Source of the DNA: Janibacter sp. HTCC2649
GTDB taxonomy: Bacteria > Actinomycetota > Actinomycetes > Actinomycetales > Dermatophilaceae
Assembly: GCF_000152705.1 (NCBI RefSeq)
Contig: NZ_CH672413.1
Location: 744,001-808,000 of the forward strand
DNA length: 64,000 nucleotides
Direction of reading: 5' to 3'
The translations under genes were made by a program, and so were the position numbers. Below the pieces are notes generated by a model. The model ran no database searches. It was not told where the DNA came from and saw nothing but the letters and a program-made list of their open reading frames with translations. Of this stretch, positions 1 through 8,373 are shown in pieces. Position 1 is the stretch's first letter. Every line of letters begins with the position of its first letter.

Positions 1-875
1 TCGCCCCCAACAAGCGGCCCATGGCGATGGTCTTCCAGTCCTACGCGCTCTTCCCCCACCTCAGTGTCTTCGACAACGTGGCCTACGGGCTCAAGCTCAA
101 GAAGCTGCCGTCGGCCCGGGTCGCCGAGGAGGTCGAGACCGCACTGACCTCGATGAACCTCGGGCCCTACCGGGACCGTGCACCGCACCAGATGTCCGGT
201 GGGCAGCAGCAGCGCGTCGCGCTCGCACGCGCCCTCGTGATGCGCCCCAAGGTGCTCCTCTTCGACGAGCCGCTGTCCAACCTCGACGCCAAGCTCCGCG
301 TGCAGATGCGCGGCGAGATCCGTCGACTGCAGCGACGGCTGGGCATCACGACGGTCTTCGTCACCCACGACCAGGACGAGGCCATGACGATGTCCGACCG
401 GATCGTGGTCATGAATGTCGGCGTCATCGAACAGGTCGACACGCCCCAGGAGATCTACCGACACCCCGCCTCGGTTTTCGTCGCGGACTTCATCGGGCGC
501 GCCAACTTCCTCGACGTGGACGTCCACGGGGTGACCGACTCCGACGCCGACGTGAGCGTGCTCGGTCAGCGGTGGACCGTCCCCAAGCACGCCGCCGTGG
601 GTGTCGACGGCTCGGTCACCCTCATGGTGCGTCCTGAGTCGGTGCGGCTCACCGCCACCGAGGGCCGCGCGGTTGGCGGGTCTGTCGGTCGCGTCCTCTC
701 GTCGATGTTCTATGGCCAGTCGATCGAGTACGACATCGAGACCGAAGCAGGCAACCTCGTTGTCTCCGTGGCCGATCCGCACGCCCACGAGACGTTCTCC
801 CCCGGCGACTTCCTCGATGTCGGTTTCGAGGCAGGCCGTGCCTGGCTCATGCCGGTCGACGGCGACGCCCCGTGA
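1..875 (+). CDS. ABC transporter ATP-binding protein, 5'-truncated by the window edge
   Basis: ATPase subunit of an importer of the spermidine/iron/sugar (PotA/UgpC/FbpC) type, working on the cytoplasmic face. The reading frame is open from base 3, so the N-terminus with the Walker A loop lies outside the window. Visible are the Q-loop (MVFQSYALFPH), the signature MSGGQQQR, Walker B LLFDEP, the D-loop and the H-loop VTHDQDEAM, followed by a C-terminal TOBE-like domain (VRPESVRL) typical of solute importers. The stop overlaps the next gene's GTG by 4 nt (GTGA), so the two are probably co-translated. Substrate cannot be told from this fragment. Confidence 0.93.
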   Translation, partial: APNKRPMAMVFQSYALFPHLSVFDNVAYGLKLKKLPSARVAEEVETALTSMNLGPYRDRAPHQMSGGQQQRVALARALVMRPKVLLFDEPLSNLDAKLRVQMRGEIRRLQRRLGITTVFVTHDQDEAMTMSDRIVVMNVGVIEQVDTPQEIYRHPASVFVADFIGRANFLDVDVHGVTDSDADVSVLGQRWTVPKHAAVGVDGSVTLMVRPESVRLTATEGRAVGGSVGRVLSSMFYGQSIEYDIETEAGNLVVSVADPHAHETFSPGDFLDVGFEAGRAWLMPVDGDAP

Positions 876-1768
876 CGGACGCCGGGACCAGCACCGACGA
901 GTCCCGCCACCTCCGGTGCGTGGCGGAGGAGGTCGCGGCCCAGAGCGCCGACCACCTGATGCGCGCCTTCCGCCGCCCCATGTCGGTCGAGCACAAGGGC
1001 GGACCGTACGACCTCGTCACCGAGCATGACCTTGCGTCCGAAGCCATCATCCGGGAGGGGGTCACCCGTGCCGTCCCCGACAGCGTCGTCCTCGGAGAAG
1101 AGGGCGGACTGTCGGGGACGGGACGGGTGACGTGGCACGTCGACCCTATCGACGGCACGGTGAACTTCAGCCACGGGCTGGCGTTCTGGTGCATCTCCAT
1201 CGCCGCCGTGGTCGACGATGTCGTCGTGGCCGGCGTCATCGCGGCACCCGCTCTCGGTGAGGTGTATGCCGCCGACCTCACCGGGGTGACCGTCAACGGT
1301 GTCCCCGCCGGCCCCAGGCGCGTTGAGCGCGAGATCGACAGCCTCGTCATCTCGACCTTCCCGCGCGACCTCGACCTCGAGTCCAACGGTGATGACGCCC
1401 TCACGGCGAGTGGACGGATCATCAGGTCCTACGGTGCATCACGCACCCTCGGCAGTGGCGCGCTGGGTCTGGCTCACGTCGCCACGGGTCGCGCCGACGC
1501 CACCTTCGACCTCCACACGAACTCCTGGGACGTCGCTGCCGGAGCGTTCATGGTGCGCCTCGGTGGCGGCCGCTACCTGGGGTGTGAGAACGGCGTCGTC
1601 GACGAGGAGCCCCGCACGTCCTACCGCCGTCCGGCCTACTGGGCGACGGCCGCCCACCTCGAGCACCCGACCCTGCGCAGCGTCGTCACCGATCTGACGG
1701 CGGGTCGTCAGTTGCCAGCCGAGCAGGGAACCCACCAGTGGCGACAGGCCCCCAGCGCGTCGGCGTGA
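872..1768 (+). CDS. Inositol monophosphatase family protein
   Basis: 298-residue Mg-dependent phosphatase of the SuhB/HisN/CysQ superfamily. The metal-binding motifs are present: EEGG near residue 71, DPIDGTVNF near 90 and WDVAAG near 213. Family members hydrolyse inositol-1-phosphate, histidinol-phosphate or PAP; the sequence alone does not decide between them. The GTG start overlaps the upstream ABC ATPase stop (GTGA), placing both in one operon. The 3' end runs 83 nt into the convergent PPOX gene, and both C-termini look genuine. Confidence 0.9.
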   Translation: MTDAGTSTDESRHLRCVAEEVAAQSADHLMRAFRRPMSVEHKGGPYDLVTEHDLASEAIIREGVTRAVPDSVVLGEEGGLSGTGRVTWHVDPIDGTVNFSHGLAFWCISIAAVVDDVVVAGVIAAPALGEVYAADLTGVTVNGVPAGPRRVEREIDSLVISTFPRDLDLESNGDDALTASGRIIRSYGASRTLGSGALGLAHVATGRADATFDLHTNSWDVAAGAFMVRLGGGRYLGCENGVVDEEPRTSYRRPAYWATAAHLEHPTLRSVVTDLTAGRQLPAEQGTHQWRQAPSASA

Positions 1769-2171
1769 TCCTCAGCAACGACTTGTCCTGCGCGCGCATG
1801 GCCTCGCGGTGCTCGTCCCAGTCCGGGTGCTCCCCCGAGATGCACCGGAAATAGTCCACGAGCGCGTCGGCTGCCTCCGGCATGTCGATGACTTCGCAGT
1901 CACCGTCGACCTGGACCCAGGCGCCGTCGAAGTCGTCCGACAACACGAGGACGCTGACCCGCGGCTCGCGACGGGCGTTGCTCGTCTTGGCCCGTTCCGG
2001 GTAGGTCGAGATGACGATGCGGCCCTGCTCATCGACGCCGCCCGTGACGGGTGAGGCCTGCGGACTGCCGTCCCGACGCACGGTCATGAGCACCATGTGG
2101 TGCCGGGGCCGGACGAAGTCCAGCAGCCCGTCGAGGTCGGTCGTCGTCTTCGTCGCGATGGTGCGTGCCAT
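1686..2171 (-). CDS. PPOX-class F420-dependent oxidoreductase (pyridoxamine 5'-phosphate oxidase fold)
   Basis: 161-residue split-barrel flavin/F420-binding protein of the actinobacterial PPOX type (TIGR03618-like). Family hallmarks include an N-terminal 'LMTVRRDGSPQASPV' strand pair and a C-terminal 'RITPTRWGPVATGGFP'. Such enzymes reduce small substrates with reduced F420; the substrate is unknown. The ATG at 2171 is chosen because homologues begin close to this position, although the frame is open 17 codons further upstream. The gene converges on and overlaps the inositol-phosphatase gene by 83 nt. Confidence 0.85.
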   Translation of the reverse strand: MARTIATKTTTDLDGLLDFVRPRHHMVLMTVRRDGSPQASPVTGGVDEQGRIVISTYPERAKTSNARREPRVSVLVLSDDFDGAWVQVDGDCEVIDMPEAADALVDYFRCISGEHPDWDEHREAMRAQDKSLLRITPTRWGPVATGGFPARLATDDPPSDR

Positions 2172-2194
2172 GCCGACCACTGTGGCATGCCCGG

Positions 2195-3118
2195 TCAGCA
2201 GCCCGCCTTGGTGTAGCGGCACAACTGCGGCACGACGTGCTCGATGGCCGGCCGCGACCTGTCAATCAGGTACGGGTCGATGGTGTCCTTCAGCTCGGAG
2301 CGGGTTGAGAAGTTGGCGAAGGTCACGGCTCGTCCCACCCTGACGAACAGGTCGACACCCGTGGCGAGAAACTTCGGCTCCTCGTAGTTGAGATCCCGGT
2401 TCGACTGGGCGACGGCGAGCCCAGATGCCCACGGACCTGAGAGGGGTTGAACCAGCGTCTTGGTCTGCCCTGACGACTCGTCAGGGCACGACAGGGCAGC
2501 GGCCCGCACGCTGTCCATGTAGGCGACGGCATCGCCCGCGGAGGGGAAGATCACGATGCCTTCGGACCGGTTGGCTCCGGCGATGTGGGTGTCCCAGATG
2601 ACCCTCAGCTCCTCGTATCCCTGAGGCTCGGGAATGACGGCGGCCTCGCCCACGCACAATCCGCCCTCGAAGGTCGACTTCACCCATTGAGCGTTGCCCT
2701 GATGGAGCAGGGTCACCGGCTTGAGCGTGACGGATCGTGGCGGGGTGTACGACGGCGACGGCGTGGAGCTGGCTCTGGTGGTCGACGTGGACGGCGTGTT
2801 CGTCGGCGAGGGAGTTGCCGTCGGCGTCGCCGTCGGTGACTTCGTGCTCGTCACGGTCGGCGTGATCTCGGGTTGGGTCGGCGTGGGCGTCGGTGTGGCG
2901 GGCAGGGCCGTCTCGCGTCCCAGCTGGTCGCTGATCACGAACGCCCCTCCGCCGATGACAGCGACGGCAGCCGCAGCCGCGATCCCCGCGACCCACTGCT
3001 GGCGACGGCGCCGGAAGCGCCCCTGGTGGACGACCTGCTCGGCAAACCCCGGCCGTGCCGTTGCGGGCTGCACGCTCCTGAGCCGGGCGCGGAGCTCGTC
3101 CTCGCTGATCGGGCTCAT
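2195..3118 (-). CDS. Membrane-anchored protein with Pro/Thr-rich stalk, putative anti-sigma partner of the ECF factor
   Basis: 307 residues. A basic cytoplasmic N-terminus of about 45 residues precedes one transmembrane segment (about 46-66), a roughly 50-residue Pro/Thr/Ser stalk and a 190-residue external domain with Cys residues. The ATG overlaps the ECF sigma stop (ATGA), the usual arrangement of sigma and anti-sigma genes, so an anti-sigma or sensing role is inferred. No HxxxCxxC zinc anti-sigma motif is visible in the short cytoplasmic part. The external domain is not recognised. Confidence 0.7.
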   Translation of the reverse strand: MSPISEDELRARLRSVQPATARPGFAEQVVHQGRFRRRRQQWVAGIAAAAAVAVIGGGAFVISDQLGRETALPATPTPTPTQPEITPTVTSTKSPTATPTATPSPTNTPSTSTTRASSTPSPSYTPPRSVTLKPVTLLHQGNAQWVKSTFEGGLCVGEAAVIPEPQGYEELRVIWDTHIAGANRSEGIVIFPSAGDAVAYMDSVRAAALSCPDESSGQTKTLVQPLSGPWASGLAVAQSNRDLNYEEPKFLATGVDLFVRVGRAVTFANFSTRSELKDTIDPYLIDRSRPAIEHVVPQLCRYTKAGC

Positions 3119-3666
3119 GACAACCTTCCTTCTCCCACGCGCTGCGTTCCGAGGCGGGCAATCGCTCGGGAGCACGTGGATTTCACTGTTCCGACGGAGA
3201 TGTCGAGTTCTTCGGCGACCTGGCGTTCGCTGAGGTCGAGGTAGTAGCGCAGGACGACGATCGTGCGTTCGCGATCGGAGAGCCCTGCGAGCTCGTGGAC
3301 GATCGAGTCCCGGTGGTCGACGGTGGCGTACCCCCGCGAGGCCGCTGCACTCACATGGTCGTCACCGATGTCACCGACAACCGGCTCGAGGTGGCGTCGG
3401 CGCCACCTGTCCGTGTTGAGGTTGACGAGGATCCTGCGGGTGTACGAGTACGCGCCCTCGGGTCGCACCTTCCCCCAGTGCAGGTACGTCCGGATGAACG
3501 CCTCCTGGAGCAGGTCCTCGGCCGTGGCCCGGTTGCCCGTGAGCAGCACCGCGACCCGCGACAGCCGTGGCTGCGCCCCCTCGACGAACGCCGTGAACTC
3601 GACGTCCGCCCTCTCCGATGTCTTCACATCGCCCCCCATCGTGTGGTCCCCGTTGTCCCCTGTCAC
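3115..3666 (-). CDS. ECF RNA polymerase sigma factor (SigE-family type)
   Basis: 183 residues with sigma region 2 (LLQEAFIRTYLHW around residues 52-64) and region 4 with its helix-turn-helix (ERQVAEELDISVGTVKS), matching the actinobacterial SigE-family ECF factors in length. It would redirect RNA polymerase to a small regulon. It is translationally coupled to the membrane protein downstream (4-nt overlap). ATGs at 3666 and 3639 are both possible starts; conservation begins after the second. Confidence 0.92.
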   Translation of the reverse strand: MTGDNGDHTMGGDVKTSERADVEFTAFVEGAQPRLSRVAVLLTGNRATAEDLLQEAFIRTYLHWGKVRPEGAYSYTRRILVNLNTDRWRRRHLEPVVGDIGDDHVSAAASRGYATVDHRDSIVHELAGLSDRERTIVVLRYYLDLSERQVAEELDISVGTVKSTCSRAIARLGTQRVGEGRLS

Positions 3667-3736
3667 CCATCCCTACGAGTCAGCGACTCGATGGGTTGAG
3701 TGTCTCCGACAGGTGCTTCACAAGCCCGGGGACAGG

Positions 3737-3776
3737 CCGAAGGCCCGGCTCCCCGCAAGGGGAAACGGGCCTTCGG
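3737..3776 (-). terminator. Strong hairpin downstream of rpsA
   Basis: An 11-bp perfect stem (CCGAAGGCCCG / CGGGCCTTCGG) with an inner CCCC/GGGG pairing. It lies 38 nt past the rpsA stop and before the sigma gene. There is no clear U-run, as is usual in high-GC Gram-positives. It follows a second hairpin at 3787-3807. Confidence 0.75.
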
Positions 3777-3786
3777 TGGTGCGTCA

Positions 3787-3807
3787 CGGCATACGCAAGG
3801 TATGCCG
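3787..3807 (-). terminator. Small hairpin made of inverted GTATGCCG motifs after rpsA
   Basis: CGGCATAC, a 5-nt loop and GTATGCCG form an 8-bp stem just 7 nt past the rpsA stop. It is the first of two tandem hairpins. Both arms are copies of the octamer that is strongly over-represented in this window. Confidence 0.6.
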
Positions 3808-3813
3808 GTCGGC

Positions 3814-5322
3814 TCAGTTTCCGGTGAGCTTCTCGCGCAGTGCAGCGAGGGCCTCGTCGGAGGCGAGGGTGCCCTCGTTGGCCGGCGGGGCGGCCGGACG
3901 CGAGTCCGAACCCTCGTCGTCCGAGTCGGACGCTGCAGAGGACGAGTCGCTGCTGTAGGACGTGGCGGAGTCGCCACCAGCTGCGGCCTCGGCGTCGGCC
4001 TTGGCGGCCTCCTCGACCTGGGTGCGGTGCGACTCCCAGCGCGCGTGCGCCTCGGCGTACTGCTTCTCCCAGACCTCACGCTGCTTCTCGTAGCCCTCGA
4101 GCCACTCGTTGGTCTCGGAGTCGAAGCCCTCGGGGTACTTGTAGGCACCCTGCTCGTCGTACTCGGCAGCCATGCCGTAGAGGGTGGGGTCGAACTCGGT
4201 GAGTCCGGCGCCGTCCTCGTTGGCCTGCTTGAGCGAGAGCGAGATGCGACGACGCTCGAGGTCGATGTCGATGACCTTGACGAAGATGTCGGCACCGACG
4301 GTGACGACCTGCTCCGGCAGCTCCACGTGGCGCTCGGCCAGCTCGGAGATGTGGACGAGGCCTTCGATGCCGTCCTCGACGCGCACGAACGAGCCGAACG
4401 GGACGAGCTTGGTGACCTTACCGGGCACGACCTGACCGATGGCGTGCGTGCGAGCGAAGTGCTGCCACGGGTCCTCCTGCGTCGCCTTCAGCGACAGGGA
4501 GACACGCTCACGGTCCATGTCGACGTCGAGCACCTCGACGGTGACCTCGTCGCCAACCTCGACGACCTCGGACGGGTGGTCGATGTGCTTCCAGGACAGC
4601 TCCGAGACGTGGACGAGACCGTCGACGCCGCCGAGGTCCACGAACGCACCGAAGTTGACGATGGAGGACACGACGCCCGAACGGACCTGGCCCTTCTGGA
4701 GCTCCTTGAGGAAGGTCGTACGGACCTCGCTCTGGGTCTGCTCGAGCCACGCACGACGCGACAGGACCACGTTGTTGCGGTTCTTGTCGAGCTCGATGAT
4801 CTTGGCCTCGATCTCCTTGCCGACGTACGGCTGGAGGTCGCGGACACGACGCATCTCGACGAGGGAGGCGGGGAGGAAGCCGCGCAGGCCGATGTCGAGG
4901 ATGAGTCCACCCTTGACGACCTCGATGACGGTGCCGGTGACGACGCCGTCCTCTTCCTTGACCTTCTCGATGGTGCCCCAGGCACGCTCGTACTGAGCGC
5001 GCTTCTTGGACAGGATGAGGCGGCCTTCCTTGTCCTCCTTCTGGAGAACGAGGGCTTCGACCTCGTCGCCGACCTTGACGACCTCGTTGGGGTCAATGTC
5101 GTGCTTGATCGACAACTCACGCGAGGGGATGACACCCTCGGTCTTGTAGCCGATGTCGAGCAGAACCTCGTCGCGGTCAACCTTGACGATGATGCCTTCG
5201 ACGATGTCGCCGTCGTTGAAGTGCTTGATCGTCGCGTCAATGGCGGCGAGAAGGTCTTCCTCAGAGCCGATGTCGTTGATGGCGATCTGAGGGGCGGTCG
5301 TTTCGACCGTGCTGGCAGTCAT
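3814..5322 (-). CDS. rpsA: 30S ribosomal protein S1
   Basis: 502-residue ribosomal protein S1, which helps mRNA bind the 30S subunit. Four S1 (OB-fold) repeats are visible, with the phrases GDIVEGIIVKVDRDEVLLDIGYK, GLILDIGLRGFLPASLVE, GAFVDLGGVDGLVHVSELSWK and GSFVRVEDGIEGLVHISELAE in order, each reported here only as a landmark. The tail is acidic and Ser-rich, as in other actinobacteria. The ATG at 5322 is chosen because of a GGAG box about 10 nt upstream and the family N-terminus. A good promoter lies about 110 nt upstream and tandem hairpins follow the stop, so it is probably monocistronic. Confidence 0.98.
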   Translation of the reverse strand: MTASTVETTAPQIAINDIGSEEDLLAAIDATIKHFNDGDIVEGIIVKVDRDEVLLDIGYKTEGVIPSRELSIKHDIDPNEVVKVGDEVEALVLQKEDKEGRLILSKKRAQYERAWGTIEKVKEEDGVVTGTVIEVVKGGLILDIGLRGFLPASLVEMRRVRDLQPYVGKEIEAKIIELDKNRNNVVLSRRAWLEQTQSEVRTTFLKELQKGQVRSGVVSSIVNFGAFVDLGGVDGLVHVSELSWKHIDHPSEVVEVGDEVTVEVLDVDMDRERVSLSLKATQEDPWQHFARTHAIGQVVPGKVTKLVPFGSFVRVEDGIEGLVHISELAERHVELPEQVVTVGADIFVKVIDIDLERRRISLSLKQANEDGAGLTEFDPTLYGMAAEYDEQGAYKYPEGFDSETNEWLEGYEKQREVWEKQYAEAHARWESHRTQVEEAAKADAEAAAGGDSATSYSSDSSSAASDSDDEGSDSRPAAPPANEGTLASDEALAALREKLTGN

Positions 5323-5429
5323 GTAGTAGGAACTCCGATGTGGACAGATGGATGTGGGTTGGTACTGGTGCCGTTCGACGCGCTCTCGAGCCCTTGCGGG
5401 CATGCAAGAACACACACGAATGCTCGCTC

Positions 5430-5459
5430 ACCTTACCGAGGTTGTCTGTGAGCGGTCAA
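5430..5459 (-). promoter_or_regulatory. rpsA promoter
   Basis: On the minus strand a TTGACC -35 box (5454-5459) and a TAAGGT -10 box (5430-5435) are separated by 18 nt. This is close to the vegetative sigma-70 consensus and implies a leader of about 100 nt before the rpsA ATG at 5322. Confidence 0.65.
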
Positions 5460-5467
5460 AGCGGGGT

Positions 5468-6280
5468 ATGCCGGTGAGCGACGACGTCGCACGGCGCACC
5501 GCTGACACGGGCGAGACCCATTCCGCGAACCGGGCCTGGTGGGACGGCGAGGCGGCCGAGTACTACGCCGAACACGGCTCGTTCCTCGGCGACGACGAGT
5601 TCGTCTGGGGTCCCGAGGGGTGGACCGAGGAGATGCTCGATCTGCTCCGCGCGACATCGGGCCAGCGCATCCTCGAGATCGGTGCCGGTGCGGGTCAGTG
5701 CGCCCGGTGGTTGATGCGCCACCACGAGGTCGAGGTCGTCGCCAGCGACCTTTCCGCAGGAATGCTCCGCGTGGGACTCGAGGTGAGCGCACGGACCGGA
5801 GTCGCTCCCCCGCTCCTGCAGTGCGACGGACTTGCGTTGCCCTTCGGTGACGCATCCTTCGACACGGTCTTCACGGCATACGGTGTCGTGCCGTTCGTCG
5901 CCGACAGCGCGGCGGTGATGGCCGAGGTGGCTCGCGTGCTGCGACCCGGCGGACGCTTCGTCTTCTCGACGACCCACCCGATCCGGTGGGCCTTCGCCGA
6001 CGATCCGACCGAGGCCGGGCTCACGGCTCGGCTCAGCTATTTCGACCGGACGCCGTATGTCGAGTCCGACGGCTCGGGTCGGGCGACCTACGTCGAGCAC
6101 CATCGCACGATGGGCGACCGCATTCGCGAGATCGTCGCGGGTGGGCTCATCGTCGAGGACGTCGTCGAACCCGAGTGGCCAGAGGACAACACGGCGACCT
6201 GGGGCGGATGGTCACCCACCCGCGGGGCGGTCATCCCCGGGACAGCAATCTTCGTCTGTCGCAGACCGTCGAAGGCCTGA
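5468..6280 (+). CDS. Class I SAM-dependent methyltransferase
   Basis: 270-residue Rossmann-fold methyltransferase. SAM motif I is ILEIGAGAGQCARWL and motif IV/post-I elements (LRPGGRFVFSTTHPIRWAF) follow. The N-terminal ANRAWWDGEAAEYYAEHG is typical of actinobacterial small-molecule methyltransferases found beside rpsA. The ATG at 5468 sits inside a GTATGCCG octamer; a GTG at 5474 is the alternative. Substrate unknown. It is transcribed divergently from rpsA. Confidence 0.85.
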   Translation: MPVSDDVARRTADTGETHSANRAWWDGEAAEYYAEHGSFLGDDEFVWGPEGWTEEMLDLLRATSGQRILEIGAGAGQCARWLMRHHEVEVVASDLSAGMLRVGLEVSARTGVAPPLLQCDGLALPFGDASFDTVFTAYGVVPFVADSAAVMAEVARVLRPGGRFVFSTTHPIRWAFADDPTEAGLTARLSYFDRTPYVESDGSGRATYVEHHRTMGDRIREIVAGGLIVEDVVEPEWPEDNTATWGGWSPTRGAVIPGTAIFVCRRPSKA

Positions 6281-6298
6281 GGCTCGACGGCCCGGGCC

Positions 6299-7243
6299 TC
6301 AGGGAGCCGACCAGGGGTGCACTTCGCGGAACCAGGCGATCGTGCGGGCCAGTCCCTCGTCCATGTCGACCTTGGGCTCCCACTTGAGGATCTCGCGGGC
6401 GAGCGTCGTGTCGGGCTGGCGCACCGTGGGGTCGTCCACCGGACGATCGATGAGCACGATCTCGGAGGAGGACTCCGTGAGCGAGATGACCTTGCGGGCC
6501 AGGTCGAGCATGGAGATCTCGTGCGGGTTGCCGATGTTGATCGGGCCCTGGTGCTCACCGTCGGCCATGCGCAGGATGGCCTCGACGAGGTCGTCGACGT
6601 AGCAGATCGACCGCGTCTGGGACCCATCACCTGCGACCGTGACCGGCTCGCCAGCCAGCGACTGACGGATGAAGTTGGGGATCGCTCGACCGTCGTTGGG
6701 CCGCATCCGCGGACCGAAGGTGTTGAAGATGCGCACGATGCCGGTGTCGACCTGGTGCGTGTTGCGGTACGCCAGAGTCAGCGCCTCGGCGTATCGCTTG
6801 GCCTCGTCGTAGACCCCACGAGGTCCGACCGGGTTGACGTGTCCCCAGTAGGTCTCGGGCTGGGGGTGGACCTTGGGATCTCCGTAGACCTCAGAGGTTG
6901 AGGCCAGGATGATCCGGGCGCCCTTGTCCCGGGCCAGCCCCAGAGCGTGGAGGGTCCCGATCGAACCCACCTTGAGCGTCTCGATGGGCAGCTTGAGGTA
7001 GTCGATCGGGGACGCCGGGCTGGCGAAGTGGAGCACCAGATCGACCTTCCCGCCCACGTGGACGAAGTCGGTCACGTCGGAGCGGATCAGCTGGAAGCCC
7101 GGCTCCTCCATGAGGTGCGCAACGTTCGCCGGGGTGCCCGTGAGGAAGTTGTCGAGGCAGACGACCTCGTCACCGCGGCGGATGAGCGTCTCGCACAGGT
7201 GCGAGCCAAGAAAGCCGGCGCCGCCGGTGACGACGACGCGCAC
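6299..7243 (-). CDS. NAD-dependent epimerase/dehydratase, UDP-glucuronate decarboxylase (UDP-xylose synthase)-like
   Basis: 314-residue extended SDR. It has the NAD motif GGAGFLGSHL, a catalytic Ser/Thr (STSEVYG) and the YDEAK Tyr-Lys pair. The context PVGPRGVYDEAKR is characteristic of UDP-xylose synthases, which convert UDP-glucuronate to UDP-xylose. The GTG start lies 1 nt after the stop of the upstream DUF3068 gene, indicating tight coupling. As the first gene of the neighbouring glycan locus it may supply a pentose donor; specificity toward xylose is inferred from motifs only. Confidence 0.85.
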   Translation of the reverse strand: MRVVVTGGAGFLGSHLCETLIRRGDEVVCLDNFLTGTPANVAHLMEEPGFQLIRSDVTDFVHVGGKVDLVLHFASPASPIDYLKLPIETLKVGSIGTLHALGLARDKGARIILASTSEVYGDPKVHPQPETYWGHVNPVGPRGVYDEAKRYAEALTLAYRNTHQVDTGIVRIFNTFGPRMRPNDGRAIPNFIRQSLAGEPVTVAGDGSQTRSICYVDDLVEAILRMADGEHQGPINIGNPHEISMLDLARKVISLTESSSEIVLIDRPVDDPTVRQPDTTLAREILKWEPKVDMDEGLARTIAWFREVHPWSAP

Positions 7244-7244
7244 G

Positions 7245-8255
7245 TCAGGATTTGCGCAGGTCGGTGCGGCGGCGCGTGGTGTCCTCTGGAGCGTTGTCAC
7301 CGAAGACGTCGTCGAGTGAGTTGGCCCCGCCGGCGTTGTCACCGTCGCCACCACGGCCACCCACGACGGCCGGCTGGCCCTGGGCGGTGGCGCGACGGGC
7401 GGAGTTCCAGAGGAAGAAGCCCACGACGCCGGACAGGAGACCGAGCAGACCGGCGATCAGCGGGAGCTTGCCGATGAGGCCGAGCTGGGAATCTGCTTCC
7501 TTGGACGACTTCACGTTGGCCGCGACAGTCTCGGGGGTGAAGCCGAAGTCGAGGTCGAGGACCGTGGTGCCGTTGTCGAGCTTGCGAATCTGCTTCTCGG
7601 TCTGCTTCTGGATCGCGCCGGTGCGCTGGTCGATGTACATCGTCTTGAGCGACGAGTAGGTGCCCTGGATGCCCGACGAGATCTCGGCAGGTTCGTCGGC
7701 AACGTCGATGACGAACTTGTAGGTGTTCCAGCCGTCGACCTTCTCCTCACCGTCGAACTTCGCGTCCACCGCGCGGCCGAGGATGCCGTCCCAGAAGGGG
7801 TACGTCTTCTTCTCGACGTCGAAGGGGAACTTGTTGACCAGGCCCTCGTGGGGCTGCGCGTCGCCGATGTACTTCTTGTCGTTGACCGCGACCCCGGTCT
7901 TGCGGTCGGTCGCGAAGCGGTCCGTCGTCGCGGAGACGAGGCGCTTGTCGGGGTCGGTGTCGTCGACGCAGTCGGGCGCGTCACCGTTGGGGTCCGTGAT
8001 GAGGCAGGTGAAGGTGTCGAAGACGACGACCTTGCCATCCGACTTCGTGCCGTCGGCCACCGTGTGGCTCAGGGCCTTGACCGGTGCGCCGCCACCCGTG
8101 GGGAGCGCCGCAGCCTGGCCGGTGAGACGAGTGTTGGAGTCGGTGTCCAGGGGGGTCTTCTTGACCGCGCCGGGAATGTAGAGCAGGGCCAGCAGGGCTG
8201 TCGTGACCAAGAAGCCGGCAAGCCCCATCAGGACCAAACCGATGATTCTGCGCAT
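7245..8255 (-). CDS. DUF3068 family membrane-anchored protein
   Basis: 336 residues. There is an N-terminal transmembrane segment (about 5-27), a large external domain of about 230 residues rich in Asp/Lys, a second transmembrane segment (about 268-290) and a charged cytoplasmic tail. This layout and the phrases around 'KKTYPFWDG' fit the actinobacterial DUF3068 family (annotated porin-like PorA in some genomes). The function is unknown. The gene heads a two-gene unit with the SDR downstream. Confidence 0.75.
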   Translation of the reverse strand: MRRIIGLVLMGLAGFLVTTALLALLYIPGAVKKTPLDTDSNTRLTGQAAALPTGGGAPVKALSHTVADGTKSDGKVVVFDTFTCLITDPNGDAPDCVDDTDPDKRLVSATTDRFATDRKTGVAVNDKKYIGDAQPHEGLVNKFPFDVEKKTYPFWDGILGRAVDAKFDGEEKVDGWNTYKFVIDVADEPAEISSGIQGTYSSLKTMYIDQRTGAIQKQTEKQIRKLDNGTTVLDLDFGFTPETVAANVKSSKEADSQLGLIGKLPLIAGLLGLLSGVVGFFLWNSARRATAQGQPAVVGGRGGDGDNAGGANSLDDVFGDNAPEDTTRRRTDLRKS

Positions 8256-8361
8256 CTGCGGGACACCTTTGTCTCAGGGAAGCATGGAGCGTGACTGCGG
8301 TGACCCTACCAGTCGGTATTGCCGATGTCCGGCGCCTCGCGGACGTGATCCGGATCTCGCC

Positions 8362-8367
8362 TAGCAT
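8362..8367 (+). promoter_or_regulatory. -10 box for a leaderless start of the acyltransferase gene
   Basis: TAGCAT ends 6 nt before the ATG at 8374, a spacing that puts the transcription start on or next to the start codon. No Shine-Dalgarno is present. The same box and spacing occur before the methyltransferase at 14195. Confidence 0.5.
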
Positions 8368-8373
8368 GCGGGC

